This document shows, piece by piece, positions 16,047-25,800 of a stretch of DNA of 64,000 bases. This DNA is from Mycobacterium gordonae (GTDB lineage Bacteria > Actinomycetota > Actinomycetes > Mycobacteriales > Mycobacteriaceae). The translations under genes were made by a program, and so were the position numbers. The stretch covers positions 30,376 to 94,375 of the forward strand of contig NZ_LQOY01000248.1 in assembly GCF_002101675.1 (NCBI RefSeq), given 5' to 3'. Below the pieces are notes generated by a model. That model had not been told where the DNA came from, did no database searches, and worked only from the letters and a program-made list of their open reading frames with translations. Within the stretch, counting starts at the first letter, position 1; every line of letters begins with the position of its first letter.

Positions 16047-17777
16047 CTAGGCCCGGACTATTGCGAAGGAGTGTCCGGGGAGCTCGGTCGCCTGGTCGCC
16101 GATCTGCGGGGCGTCCCAGGCCGACACCAAGTCACCGCTGACCGGCACGGTCGCCGGCTCGGCGCCGAGGTTGCATGCGATGGCCAGCCCGCCGCGACGC
16201 AGCACGATCCAGCGCTGATCTTCGTCATAGTCGACGACGAGGTGGTCCAGCCACGGGTCGGCCAAGTCGGGCTCGGTGTGCCGAAGGGCGATCAGCTCCC
16301 GGTACACCGCCAGCAGCCTGGCGTGCTCACCGCCTAAAATCTCGTCCCACTTCAGTTTGGAGCGCTCAAACGTCTGCGGGTCCTGGGGATCCGGAATCTC
16401 ATCGGCGTCCCAGCCGTGCTCGGCGAACTCCGCCTTGCGCCCATCCCGGGTGGCCTGTGCCAGCTCCGGCTCGGGATGGGAGCTGAAGAACTGGAACGGG
16501 GTGGACGCGCCCCACTCCTCGCCCATGAAAAGCATTGCGGTGTAGGGAGAACCGAGTACCAGGGCGGCTTTGACGGCCAATTGCCCCGGGGTCAGGTTCT
16601 GCGACGGGCGGTCCCCGAGGGCGCGATTGCCGACCTGGTCGTGGGTACATGTGTAGGCCAGCAACCGGGTTGCCGGGATCCCGGACTGCTCGGTGGTGTC
16701 CAACGGGCGTCCGTGCCTGCGCCGACGGAACGACGAGTAGGTGCCGGCGTGGAAGAAGCCGTGGCGCAGCGTCTGAGCCAGCGTTGCCACGGTCCCGAAA
16801 TCGCCGTAGTAACCCTGCCGTTCGCCCGACACCGCGGTGTGGATTGCGTGGTGAATATCGTCGGCCCACTGCGCGGTCAGTCCGTAACCGCCTTGCTCGC
16901 GCGGAGTGATCAGGCGCGGGTCATTGAGGTCGCTCTCGGCGACCAGGGCCAGCGGCCGGCCCAATTGTCTTGACAGCCAGTCGGTTTCGGTAGCGAGCTC
17001 TTCGAGCAGGTGGACGGCGGTGAGGTCGACCAGCGCGTGCACCGCGTCCAGTCGCAGGCCGTCGGCGTGAAAGTCGCGCATCCACCGCAACGCACACCCG
17101 ATGATGTAGCGGCGCACCTCGTCGGAGTCGGCGTCGGCGATGTTGATGCCCTCGCCCCACGGGTTGCTGGCCGAGGACAGATACGGCGCGAATTTCGGCA
17201 GGTAGTTACCCGAGGGGCCGAGGTGGTTGAACACCGCATCGATGAGAACCCCCAGACCCCTCGCGTGGCAGGCATCCACCAACCTGACCAGGCCGTCGGG
17301 ACCGCCGTAGGGCTCGTGCACGCTGTACCAGAGCACGCCGTCGTAACCCCAGCCGTGGGTGCCGGCGAAGGAGTTGACCGGCATCAGCTCGACGAAGTCG
17401 ACACCGAGATCCACCAGATAGTCCAGCTTGGCGATGGCGGAGTCGAAGGTGCCGTCGGCGGTGAAGGTGCCGACGTGCAGTTCGTAGATCACTGCTCCCT
17501 CCACTGACCGGCCGGCCCAGTCGCCGTCGGTCCACGCTGCCGTCGACGGGTCCCAGAGCTGGGAGCGCTCATGCACGCCGTCAGGCTGCCGGGGTGAGCG
17601 GGGGTCCGGGAACACGGTCGGGTCGTCGTCGAGCAGGAACCCGTAGCGGGCGTCCGGTGGCGCATCCACGTCGGCGTGCCACCAGCCGTCGTCGGAGCGG
17701 ATCATGTCGTGCACGTCACCGTTGACGTCTAGGCGCACCAGCTCGGGTTTGGGCGCCCACACTTTGAATTCAGTCAT
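16047..17777 (-). CDS. treZ: Malto-oligosyltrehalose trehalohydrolase
   Basis: A 576-aa GH13 enzyme that cleaves maltooligosyl-trehalose to release free trehalose, the last step of the TreX-TreY-TreZ route from glycogen. An N-terminal CBM48/E-set domain (FKVWAPKPELVRLDVNG) precedes the barrel. GH13 motifs are DAVFNHLGPSGN, nucleophile region DGLRLDAVHAL, acid/base region LALVAESDLND and CTHDQVGNRALG. Its ATG overlaps the treY stop by 8 bp (ATGACTGA), so the two are translationally coupled. The sequence closely tracks M. tuberculosis Rv1562c. Confidence 0.96.
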   Translation of the reverse strand: MTEFKVWAPKPELVRLDVNGDVHDMIRSDDGWWHADVDAPPDARYGFLLDDDPTVFPDPRSPRQPDGVHERSQLWDPSTAAWTDGDWAGRSVEGAVIYELHVGTFTADGTFDSAIAKLDYLVDLGVDFVELMPVNSFAGTHGWGYDGVLWYSVHEPYGGPDGLVRLVDACHARGLGVLIDAVFNHLGPSGNYLPKFAPYLSSASNPWGEGINIADADSDEVRRYIIGCALRWMRDFHADGLRLDAVHALVDLTAVHLLEELATETDWLSRQLGRPLALVAESDLNDPRLITPREQGGYGLTAQWADDIHHAIHTAVSGERQGYYGDFGTVATLAQTLRHGFFHAGTYSSFRRRRHGRPLDTTEQSGIPATRLLAYTCTHDQVGNRALGDRPSQNLTPGQLAVKAALVLGSPYTAMLFMGEEWGASTPFQFFSSHPEPELAQATRDGRKAEFAEHGWDADEIPDPQDPQTFERSKLKWDEILGGEHARLLAVYRELIALRHTEPDLADPWLDHLVVDYDEDQRWIVLRRGGLAIACNLGAEPATVPVSGDLVSAWDAPQIGDQATELPGHSFAIVRA

Positions 17778-20070
17778 CGAGACGCTCCAGCAGCACTACG
17801 GGCAAGTCGCCGAACAGTTGGGTGGCCGACGTCGGCCCGCTGGCCATGGCGCCGGTCAGCCGGTCGGTCCACGATCCTTCGGGCAGCGGCAACACCGTGT
17901 CGCCCCAGCCGGTATCGGCCAGGGCCACCGTCCAGCGGGTCACCGCCACCAGGATGCCGGGACCGCGGCGAAACGCCACGATGTGGTCGGCGGCCTGCCC
18001 GGCGGCCAGCACCGGTACGTAGTCGCCGTGCAGGAAGCAGTCCGGCCGTGAACGCCGCAGCCGCAGCGCCGTCGTGACGACGCGGATCTTGGGATGTTGC
18101 AACTCCGTCAACGCGCTGCGGCGGGTTGGGTAGTCGACTTCGCGTCGGTTGTCTGGGTCGACCAGGCTGTCGTCCCACAATTCGGTGCCCTGGTAGACGT
18201 CAGGGATGCCCGGCACGGTCAGTGCGAGCAGCTTCTGGCCCAGCGCGTCACTGGCGCCGTGCGGGTTGAGCTGGCCCACGAGCTTGGTCAATTCACCGGC
18301 CACCGGTCCATCCAGCACCGCGTCCAGCCACCGATGCACGGCCGCTTCGAACTCCGAGTCCGGGTCGTTCCACGACGTGTGCTGCGCCGCCTCCCGGATC
18401 GCCTTCTCGGCGTAGGCATGCAGCCGGTCGCGCAACTGGCCGGTGACCTCGCCGCTCACCGGCCAGACGCCGAAGATGTTCTGCCACAGGAACTGTCCGG
18501 TCGCGCGATCGGGGGAGGGGGCATGACTCTCCCAACGCCCGACGAATTCTCCCCACAGCGACGGCACCTGCGAGAGCACACCGATGCGGGCCCGGACGTC
18601 TTCGCCGCGTTTGGTGTCGTGAGTGGTCAGGGTCGTCATGGCTGCCGGCCACAGCCGCGCCCGGGTGGCCGAACTCTGATGGAACTCGGCGACGCCGACT
18701 CCGAACCGGTGCGGTTCACCGCCGACCTCGTTGAGTGACACCAGGCGGGCGTCGCGGTAGAACAGGCAGTCTTCGACCGCCTTCGCGGTGACCGCGCCGC
18801 ACAACTGCTGCAGGCGGGTGGCGGGCTCACCGCCGTGCGCCAGCGCCGCCGCCACCACGGCCAGCGCCGGACCCAGATCGGGTTGCGCCGCCTCGGTTTT
18901 CGCCAGCGCTGCGGGCAGCATCGCCGACAATCCCAGGTAGTCGCAGCGGTAGACATCGATGTGGGTCAGTAACGCGGCCACCGCGTCGGGCAGTCGCGGG
19001 TCGTCGGCACCGGCGGTCGCCACGATGGCGCGCCGCAACCGGGCCAATTCGCTGGCCAGGGTGTCGGTCGCGGCACGAATCTTCAGCTGCGCCAACATCT
19101 CCGGCATCGCGCCGTAATCCACACCGGCGGACTCGACGAGTTCGGTCAGGGCGGCCGCCCCGCGCGGATCGACGAAGACCCCGCCCACTTCCCGCAGCAC
19201 GTCGTAGCCGGTGGTGCCCGCGACCGGCAGGGTAGGCTCCAACGCCTCGTCGACGGCGAGGATCTTCTCGATCACGATCCAGGCGTCGGGTCCCACCAAC
19301 TCGCGCAGCCAGATCAGATAGCTTGCCGGATCGGCCAATCCATCGGGATGGTCAATGCGCACCCCGTCGACGATCCCCGCGCTGAACCAGCGCCCCACCT
19401 CGGCGTGGCTGGCATCAAAGACGCTTCGATCCTCCTGACGCAACCCGGCCAATGACGTGATGGAGAAGAACCGGCGGTATCCGACGATCCCGTTGCGCCA
19501 GCCCACCAGACGGTAGTGCTGCCGCTCATGCACCTCCGGGCCGGGGCCGTCGCCGCTGCCGGGGGCGATCGGAAGCGCCAGATCACCCAGTCGCAACAGG
19601 TCGCCGTCCACGGTCAGATCGGCGACATCGGCGTCAGAGCCCAACAGAGGCAATACGATTCGTCCCGCGTCGTCCAACGTCCAGTCGATGTCGAAGAAGC
19701 CGGCGTATTCCGAGTCACGCCCGTGCCGCAGCACATCCCACCACCAGGCGTTCTGCGCCGGCTGGTCGATGCCGACGTGATTGGGAACCACGTCGATGAC
19801 CAGGCCCATGCCGCGTGCCCGCGCCGCCTTTGACAGTCGCGCCAGCCCGTCGGGGCCACCCAGGTCAGCAGACACCGTGGTCGGGTCGGTCACGTCGTAG
19901 CCGTGTGACGATCCGCCGACCGCGGTCAGGATCGGGGACAGGTACACGTGGGACACCCCGAGTTCGTCGAGGTAGTCCAACAGGCCTTCGGCGTCGTCGA
20001 GGGTGAACGCAAAACCGCTAGACGCACCGCGAAGCTGCAACCGGTAGGTTGCTGATATCGGAAAGGTCAT
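17770..20070 (-). CDS. treY: Maltooligosyl trehalose synthase
   Basis: A 766-aa GH13 enzyme that isomerises the terminal alpha-1,4 bond of maltodextrins to alpha,alpha-1,1, making maltooligosyl-trehalose. Motifs: DVVPNHVGID (93-102), GVRIDHPDGLADP with nucleophile D240, VIEKIL with acid E268, and the long insertions typical of TreY. The N-terminus TYRLQLR is diagnostic of the family. It begins 3 bp after the treX stop and overlaps treZ, so the three form one operon. Confidence 0.96.
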   Translation of the reverse strand: MTFPISATYRLQLRGASSGFAFTLDDAEGLLDYLDELGVSHVYLSPILTAVGGSSHGYDVTDPTTVSADLGGPDGLARLSKAARARGMGLVIDVVPNHVGIDQPAQNAWWWDVLRHGRDSEYAGFFDIDWTLDDAGRIVLPLLGSDADVADLTVDGDLLRLGDLALPIAPGSGDGPGPEVHERQHYRLVGWRNGIVGYRRFFSITSLAGLRQEDRSVFDASHAEVGRWFSAGIVDGVRIDHPDGLADPASYLIWLRELVGPDAWIVIEKILAVDEALEPTLPVAGTTGYDVLREVGGVFVDPRGAAALTELVESAGVDYGAMPEMLAQLKIRAATDTLASELARLRRAIVATAGADDPRLPDAVAALLTHIDVYRCDYLGLSAMLPAALAKTEAAQPDLGPALAVVAAALAHGGEPATRLQQLCGAVTAKAVEDCLFYRDARLVSLNEVGGEPHRFGVGVAEFHQSSATRARLWPAAMTTLTTHDTKRGEDVRARIGVLSQVPSLWGEFVGRWESHAPSPDRATGQFLWQNIFGVWPVSGEVTGQLRDRLHAYAEKAIREAAQHTSWNDPDSEFEAAVHRWLDAVLDGPVAGELTKLVGQLNPHGASDALGQKLLALTVPGIPDVYQGTELWDDSLVDPDNRREVDYPTRRSALTELQHPKIRVVTTALRLRRSRPDCFLHGDYVPVLAAGQAADHIVAFRRGPGILVAVTRWTVALADTGWGDTVLPLPEGSWTDRLTGAMASGPTSATQLFGDLPVVLLERLDD

Positions 20071-20073
20071 GTG

Positions 20074-22272
20074 TCACAACGTCTTACGCAAGATGAGGAC
20101 AGAACGGCCGGGCAGGGCGACCTCGTCGCCCTCCTCGACCACCCGTTCGGCCACGCCGGTCGGGTGGGTCGTGTCCAGCTCTACTGTCCATTGCTGTGCA
20201 TAGTCGCCGTGTGGCATGACAAAAGTGACTTCCTGATCGTGGGCGTTGAAGCACAGCAGGAACGAGTCATCGACGATGCGTTCGCCACGGCGATTCGGTT
20301 CGGGTAGGGCCTGGCCATTGAGAAACACCGCGATGCTCTTGCCGAAGTCGTTGTCCCAGTCCTGTTCGGTCATCACCTGGCCGGAAGGCGTCAACCAGGC
20401 GATGTCGTGACTGTCGGCTTCGCCGCTGCGGATGGGCCGGCCCTTGAGGAAACGACGCCGGCGGAACACCGGATGCTTCCTGCGCAGCCGGGTCACCTTG
20501 CGGGCGAAGGCCAGCTGGTCGGCGTTCTTCTCGACCAACGACCAATCCATCCAAGACAACTCGGAGTCCTGGCAGTAGACGTTGTTGTTGCCCGACTGGG
20601 TCCGGCCGATCTCGTCGCCGTGAGAGATCATCGGAGTGCCCTGGCTGACCATCAGGGTCGCCCAAAAGTTGCGCATCTGCTGGCAACGCAGGGCGATGAT
20701 GTCCGGGTCGTCGGTGGGACCCTCCACGCCGCAATTCCAGGACCGGTTGTGGCTTTCGCCGTCACGGTTGTCTTCGCCGTTGGCGGCGTTGTGTTTTTCG
20801 TTGTAGGACACCAGATCTTGCATGGTGAAACCGTCGTGCGCGGTGACGAAGTTGATGCTGGCGCCGGGACGCCGGCCGGTCGCTTCGTACAGGTCCGACG
20901 ACCCGGTCAGCCGGGAAGCAAACTCGCCTAGGGTTGCGGGCTCGCCCCGCCAGTAGTCGCGCACAGTGTCGCGGTATTTCCCGTTCCACTCGGTCCACAA
21001 ACCTGGGAAATTTCCGACCTGGTAGCCGCCTTCGCCGACATCCCACGGTTCGGCGATCAACTTGACCTGGCTGACCACCGGATCCTGCTGAACCAGGTCA
21101 AAAAACGCTGACAGCCGGTCGACGTCATAGAACTCGCGGGCCAGGGTGGCCGCCAGGTCGAACCGGAAGCCGTCGACATGCATCTCCAGCACCCAGTAGC
21201 GCAACGAATCCATGATCAACTGCAGGGTGTGCGGGTGCCGAACATTGAGGCTGTTGCCGGTGCCGGTGAAATCCTTGTAGTGGCGAAGGTCACCGTCGAC
21301 CAGGCGGTAATAGGCGGCGTTGTCGATGCCGCGGAAGTTGATGGTGGGACCGAGGTGGTTTCCCTCGGCGGTGTGGTTGTAGACGACATCGAGGATCACC
21401 TCGATGCCGGCCTCATGGAAGGTGCGCACCATCGCTTTGAACTCGGCGACGGCTCCGCCCGGTTTACGGGTCGCCGCGTATTGGTAGTGCGGGGCCAGGA
21501 AGCCGAATGTGTTGTAGCCCCAGTAGTTTCGCAGACCCAGGTCCACCAGCCGATGGTCGTGCAGGAATTGGTGCACCGGCATCAGCTCGATGGCCGTGAC
21601 GTTCAGTGACTTGAGGTGGTCGATGATCACCGGATGCGCCAGGCCGGCGTAGGTACCGCGCAGCTCGTGCGGGATGCCTGGATGAGTCTGAGTCATCCCC
21701 TTGACGTGGGCCTCGTAAATGATCGTTTCGTGGTAGGGCGTGCAGGGCGCCCGGTCCGATGCCCAGTCGAAGAACGGGTTGATCACCACGCTGGTCATGG
21801 TGTGGCCCAGGGAGTCGACCATCGGGGGAGTGCCCGTTTCGGACGGGTCCTGGGCCGCCACCGCCAGGTCGTAGGAGAACAGCGCCTGGGTGAAGTCGAA
21901 GTCGCCGACGAACGATTTGCCGTATGGATCGAGCAGCAACTTGCTCGGATCGCATCGGTGGCCGGCGGCCGGGTCGAACGGTCCGTGCACCCGGAACCCG
22001 TAGCGCTGCCCCGGGGTCACCGTGGGCAAGTAGCAGTGCCAGATGTAACCGTCGACCTCGTCGAGATTGATCCGGGTCTCGCTGCCGTCCCGTTCGATCA
22101 GGCACAACTCGACCTTGTCGGCGACTTCGGAGAACAACGAAAAGTTGGTCCCGGCACCGTCGTAGGTGGCTCCGAGGGGAAATGGCGCACCGGGCCACAC
22201 CGTCACCAATTCGGGTGAGCCATCAGCGCCGTCGTATGAACCTTCGTTCTCACGCTCCGTCGGCGGCATCAC
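20074..22272 (-). CDS. treX: Glycogen debranching enzyme, isoamylase type
   Basis: A 732-aa GH13 debranching enzyme that removes alpha-1,6 branches of glycogen and feeds linear maltodextrin to TreY. The N-terminal CBM48 (FPLGATYDGAGTNFSLFSE) is followed by the barrel motifs DVVYNHTAEGN, VDGFRFDLAATLA (nucleophile), LIAEPWDVGEGGYQVG (acid) and NFVTAHDGFT. GTG 22272 and ATG 22269 are both possible starts. A -10-like TAAGGT lies six bases before ATG 22269 on this strand, suggesting a leaderless promoter in the 37-bp gap after the acyltransferase gene. Confidence 0.96.
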   Translation of the reverse strand: MMPPTERENEGSYDGADGSPELVTVWPGAPFPLGATYDGAGTNFSLFSEVADKVELCLIERDGSETRINLDEVDGYIWHCYLPTVTPGQRYGFRVHGPFDPAAGHRCDPSKLLLDPYGKSFVGDFDFTQALFSYDLAVAAQDPSETGTPPMVDSLGHTMTSVVINPFFDWASDRAPCTPYHETIIYEAHVKGMTQTHPGIPHELRGTYAGLAHPVIIDHLKSLNVTAIELMPVHQFLHDHRLVDLGLRNYWGYNTFGFLAPHYQYAATRKPGGAVAEFKAMVRTFHEAGIEVILDVVYNHTAEGNHLGPTINFRGIDNAAYYRLVDGDLRHYKDFTGTGNSLNVRHPHTLQLIMDSLRYWVLEMHVDGFRFDLAATLAREFYDVDRLSAFFDLVQQDPVVSQVKLIAEPWDVGEGGYQVGNFPGLWTEWNGKYRDTVRDYWRGEPATLGEFASRLTGSSDLYEATGRRPGASINFVTAHDGFTMQDLVSYNEKHNAANGEDNRDGESHNRSWNCGVEGPTDDPDIIALRCQQMRNFWATLMVSQGTPMISHGDEIGRTQSGNNNVYCQDSELSWMDWSLVEKNADQLAFARKVTRLRRKHPVFRRRRFLKGRPIRSGEADSHDIAWLTPSGQVMTEQDWDNDFGKSIAVFLNGQALPEPNRRGERIVDDSFLLCFNAHDQEVTFVMPHGDYAQQWTVELDTTHPTGVAERVVEEGDEVALPGRSVLILRKTL

Positions 22273-22309
22273 TAGACCTTATCCGTGTCGGGCATCCCCG
22301 GGTGGCGTG

Positions 22310-24460
22310 TCACCACCAACCGGTGACCGCGGCGATCTGCCGACCCAGCTCGGGGGCCAGCGTGCGCATGTAGGTCGGGGTCAAATGGTGCGGATCGCGG
22401 TAGATCAACACGTTTCCCTCGACCGCGCGACAGGTGTCGGGCCGGCAGATCGCGTCCGACAGGTCGATCGGCTTCAAGAGCGGGAACTGTGCGACGAAGT
22501 CCAGCGTGCCGTTGTGCTCGGACAGCAGATCCGAGCGCTTCACCCCACACGACTCGCCGTTGCGGGCCTTGGCCAGGCAGTCCGCTGGATTGAAAGGTTG
22601 ACCGTCCTTGACCAGCCAGGGCGTATCGCGCACACCGAGGATTGGAATGTTGTTGTCAGACAACGTCTGCCATATCCCGATGTAGGTGGCGGGCATCACG
22701 TCACCGGACTTGATGTTCCAGGGCCGGGTCGAGGTGGTGAACACATAATCGGGACGATCGTTGACCAGCTTGGCCATCGTCGTCTCCACCCACTGCCGAC
22801 ACTGTGGGTAGGGCGCGTTGTTACCCATGATCAGCGGGACCTGCTCGGTGGACAGCGCGCAGCCCATCTTGAGGTAGGTCACCACCCTGAAGTGGTGCAG
22901 CCGGCCCAGCAGATCCAGCGCGGGCAACCAGTGTTCGGCGTGCGAGCCGCCGGCCAACGCAATCGTCCGAGGGGCGTCGGTGTCGCCATAGGTGCAGTTG
23001 ACCACCGTCGGATTGACGAAGTCGCTGATGCACCCGTCCCTGGTGGATGCGGGAAGGTCTTCTTTGACTTCCAGCACGGTGGGCCGCATCCGCAGTTTGG
23101 GCACCCGCACGTGGTTGACCAACGCGCGAGCGCCCGGATAGTCGGCAGAACTCAGGCCGCTGAGCTCCTTGCCGCCGGCGCGCTCGGCGACCAGATGCTC
23201 GCGCCACGTGAATGACGTGGCCGTGAGGGTGACCCCCAGCAGCGCCACCACCGATCCCAGCGCGATCGTCGGTCGGCGCAACCGCAGTTGCCACGGCACC
23301 GGTGCGGCCGGCGCGGCCGATGCCCGGTAACGCAACGGGTCCTCGACGTGGCGGGTGGTGAGATACGCCAGCACGCCCGACACCAGCAGCACGCCGGTGC
23401 CCTCGAGGAAGTTGGCGTGGTGGTGACCGGTGTAGGAGAGCCAGAAGATCAGCAGCGGCCAATGCCACAAGTACAGGGAGTAGGCCATCGCCCCCAGCGT
23501 CACCAGCGGTCCGACGGCCAGCACCCGGTTGGGCAGGGGCATGCGGCCGCGGGTAGCCGGGTCGGCGGCCATGTTGGCCCCCGCCAAGATCATCAGCATC
23601 GCGGCGCCCACCGGGACCAGCGCCCACGGGCCAGGAAACTCCTTGACGCCGTCGATCAGGGCGCCGCACGACAGGATCGTCGCCAGCGCCACCGTGGCGA
23701 CCGCCGTCCGCAGCCACATTGGCCACCGGACGTAGGGGACGACCGCGCCCACCAGCGCGCCCAATAGCAGCTCCCAGGCCCGGGCGAAGCTGTTGTAGTA
23801 GGCGGTCGCCTGGTACGCGTTGTGGGCGATGACCGCGTAGACGAACGAAGCGACCGTCAGCGCGCTCAGCAGCCCTACGAATACGGTCCGCAGGTGTCTG
23901 CCCAGTGGCTTGCGGAGCAGGTAGGTGAGGGCGGCGATCACCAGCAGGAACGCCACGTAGAACTGACCCTGCACCGACATCGACCAGATGTGCTGCAACG
24001 GGCTGACCGCTTCACCGGCGCGCAGGTAGTCCGCCGCCGAGTTGGCTAGTTCCCAATTCTGGTAGTAGCCCAGGCTGGCCAGGCTCTGATCGGCGAACGC
24101 TTCCCACCGGGTCTGGGGCTGGATCAGCACGGTGAGGAGCGCGCACGCGGCCAGCACCACCACCAGCGCCGGCAGTAACCGGCGGATCAGCCGAACCACC
24201 TCGGTCGCCGGAGACAACTTTCCGCCCAGCCCGGCCCGCAGCACCTTGCCGCCGAAGAAGAACCCCGACAACGCCAGGAACACGTCCACTCCGCCCGACA
24301 CCCGGCCGAACCAGATGTGGAACACGGCAACCAGAGCGATTGCAATGCCACGCAGCCCGTCCAGATCGTGCCGGTAGAAGCCCGAGGAACGCGTGCCCAT
24401 GCCGCCGGACTGCGCGGTGGCAGCCGGGCTCTGGGGCAGGGTCGGCGTCGGCATGGTCAC
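22310..24460 (-). CDS. OafB-like membrane acyltransferase (AT3-SGNH fusion), Rv1565c-type
   Basis: A 716-aa integral membrane acyltransferase. Residues about 25-380 form the acyltransferase-3 domain (HDLDGLRGIAIALVAVFHIW, with the conserved His) with about ten helices. A further helix leads to an extracytoplasmic SGNH domain (about 430-716). There the nucleophile motif reads GGSH in place of the usual GDSH, and the C-terminal DPHHLTPTY carries the catalytic Asp-His pair. Relatives O-acetylate or acylate cell-envelope sugars. The acceptor is unknown; proximity to trehalose genes hints at a trehalose- or glycan-derived acceptor, which is inference only. GTG 24460 or ATG 24454 may be the start. 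Confidence 0.85.
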   Translation of the reverse strand: MTMPTPTLPQSPAATAQSGGMGTRSSGFYRHDLDGLRGIAIALVAVFHIWFGRVSGGVDVFLALSGFFFGGKVLRAGLGGKLSPATEVVRLIRRLLPALVVVLAACALLTVLIQPQTRWEAFADQSLASLGYYQNWELANSAADYLRAGEAVSPLQHIWSMSVQGQFYVAFLLVIAALTYLLRKPLGRHLRTVFVGLLSALTVASFVYAVIAHNAYQATAYYNSFARAWELLLGALVGAVVPYVRWPMWLRTAVATVALATILSCGALIDGVKEFPGPWALVPVGAAMLMILAGANMAADPATRGRMPLPNRVLAVGPLVTLGAMAYSLYLWHWPLLIFWLSYTGHHHANFLEGTGVLLVSGVLAYLTTRHVEDPLRYRASAAPAAPVPWQLRLRRPTIALGSVVALLGVTLTATSFTWREHLVAERAGGKELSGLSSADYPGARALVNHVRVPKLRMRPTVLEVKEDLPASTRDGCISDFVNPTVVNCTYGDTDAPRTIALAGGSHAEHWLPALDLLGRLHHFRVVTYLKMGCALSTEQVPLIMGNNAPYPQCRQWVETTMAKLVNDRPDYVFTTSTRPWNIKSGDVMPATYIGIWQTLSDNNIPILGVRDTPWLVKDGQPFNPADCLAKARNGESCGVKRSDLLSEHNGTLDFVAQFPLLKPIDLSDAICRPDTCRAVEGNVLIYRDPHHLTPTYMRTLAPELGRQIAAVTGWW

Positions 24461-24477
24461 CGCTAACTTACCGAAAA

Positions 24478-24510
24478 CCGCCGCCTGCTCCTTTGCGGAG
24501 CAAGCGGCGG
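24478..24510 (-). terminator. Intrinsic terminator after ripD
   Basis: On the minus strand a 14-bp stem (24510-24497 with 24491-24478, one G-U pair, 5-base loop) is followed directly by TTTTC. It lies 31 bases past the ripD stop and before the acyltransferase start. Confidence 0.75.
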
Positions 24511-24541
24511 CTGTGAGGAGAACCTGGGGAGCTGCCCGGGT

Positions 24542-25474
24542 TTACCGCGGGGCGGTGACGGCAGGTGCCGGTTGCGCCGGCAGCAGCTGCAGCGGCGGCT
24601 GGGGCGTCGGTACCAGCGGGGCCGGCGGCTGGGGGATCACCTGCTGCAGCGGTGGCACCTGGGCCTGTTGCTGCAGCGGCGCCTGCTGGACCGGAGCCTG
24701 CTGGCCGGGAATCGTTTGGGCCGGAGCCTGCTGGCCGGGGATCGTTTGGGCCGGGGCTTGCTGGCCCGGGACGGTCTGGCCGGGGACGGTCTGGCCTGGG
24801 ACGGTCTGGCCTGGGACGGTCTGGCCTGGGACGGTCTGGCCCGGGACGGTCTGGCCCGGGACTGCCTGAGCCGGGGCTTGCTGACCGGGCACCGTCTGGG
24901 CCGGGGCTTGCTGGCCGGGGACCGTCTGGGCGGGGGCCTGCGGCGCCGGCTGCACCGGTCCCGTCTGCAACGAATTGGTCCCCAGAATCCGCACCAGGTA
25001 CGGCGCCATGCCGCTGCTGCGCACCGGCGAGACCTGCACGACGTCGCCGACCTCGAGCATCTGACCGTTGCCCAGGTACATCGCGACGCTCTGGGTGCCC
25101 TCGGGGCCGTAGAAGATCAGGTCAGCCTTGCGGGCCTGTTGCGGAAGAACCTTCTCGCCGACCCGGTACATCTGGCCGGAGGAGCGTGGCAGCTTGAGCC
25201 CGGCGCCGGCGTATGCGTACTGGATCAGGCCCGAGGCGTCGAAGCCGACGGTGTTGATGCCCGAACCGGTGCCCCGGGTGGGGCCGGTGACACCGCCGCC
25301 GGCCCACGAGAACGGGACGCCGCGTTGCGAGAGTCCGCGCGCGATCACCGTGTCGGCCACCTGTTGGTAGTCATTGCTGCGGGTGTAGGGATCTGCGGAG
25401 GCTATGCCCGCGGCAGTCGCCATCGGCGCCACGAACATCACCAGCCCGATCGCGAAGGCGTAGACGCGTTTCAT
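24542..25474 (-). CDS. ripD: RipD-like NlpC/P60 protein, catalytically inactive type
   Basis: A 310-aa exported protein. A signal peptide with an ASA-DP cleavage site ends near residue 28. The NlpC/P60 domain (about 30-170) keeps the fold motifs (ASGLIQYAYAGAGLKLPRSS) but has Ala where the catalytic Cys of DCSG should be (GFDASG), and Ser where the His of the HVGIY-type motif should be (GTQSVAMYLG). This matches M. tuberculosis RipD (Rv1566c), known to bind peptidoglycan without hydrolysing it. From about 175 the tail is PGQQAPAQTV- and PGQTV-type repeats ending in a Pro-rich stretch. I infer a wall-binding scaffold role. The neighbour on the upstream side is the Rv1567c-type membrane gene. 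Confidence 0.9.
   Translation of the reverse strand: MKRVYAFAIGLVMFVAPMATAAGIASADPYTRSNDYQQVADTVIARGLSQRGVPFSWAGGGVTGPTRGTGSGINTVGFDASGLIQYAYAGAGLKLPRSSGQMYRVGEKVLPQQARKADLIFYGPEGTQSVAMYLGNGQMLEVGDVVQVSPVRSSGMAPYLVRILGTNSLQTGPVQPAPQAPAQTVPGQQAPAQTVPGQQAPAQAVPGQTVPGQTVPGQTVPGQTVPGQTVPGQTVPGQQAPAQTIPGQQAPAQTIPGQQAPVQQAPLQQQAQVPPLQQVIPQPPAPLVPTPQPPLQLLPAQPAPAVTAPR
24690..24945. repeat. Tandem repeats coding the RipD Pro-Gln tail
   Basis: Six near-perfect 15-bp units containing GACGGTCTGGC (starts at 24770, 24785, 24800, 24815, 24830, 24845) encode PGQTV. They are flanked on both sides by 30-bp units encoding PGQQAPAQTV/I/A. In-frame expansion or contraction is likely between strains. Confidence 0.9.
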
Positions 25475-25800
25475 TTCGTTCCCTCGTTTCCTGGGGCCCG
25501 GGTGGCCCCTCTGTGCCTCAGCGCGGTGACCGCGCGCATCCGCGCCGTTCAGTGCGAAGGGCCGCCTCTTCGGGGCCGAGCGCCGCTGGACTTGATGGTG
25601 TGAGGCCCTGGAGGGTCAGCCCGAGTGAATCACACCAGTCACTACAGACACTTTGACAACAGAGGTAAGTAGGCGCCAGAGCGGCGAAACATTATTTGTA
25701 GGACCGTGACCCGACGGTGATGGGGAGGATCAATCTCGTGATGGCAGTTGTGATTTCGGTCTCAAAGATGATGCCGCCGCGTGATGTTGCCCCGGCGACT
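25475..25800. other. Long upstream region of ripD
   Basis: 326 bp without a convincing gene. On the minus strand it contains TTGTCA and, around 25632-25651, an inverted repeat AGTGA-N10-TCACT that faintly recalls CRP-like sites. I looked for the c-di-AMP (ydaO) riboswitch core often found before wall hydrolase genes and did not see it. Confidence 0.4.

Noticed and set aside
25475..25690. c-di-AMP (ydaO) riboswitch upstream of ripD
   Set aside because: The conserved core elements expected for this class could not be found on the minus strand; only a weak inverted repeat is present.
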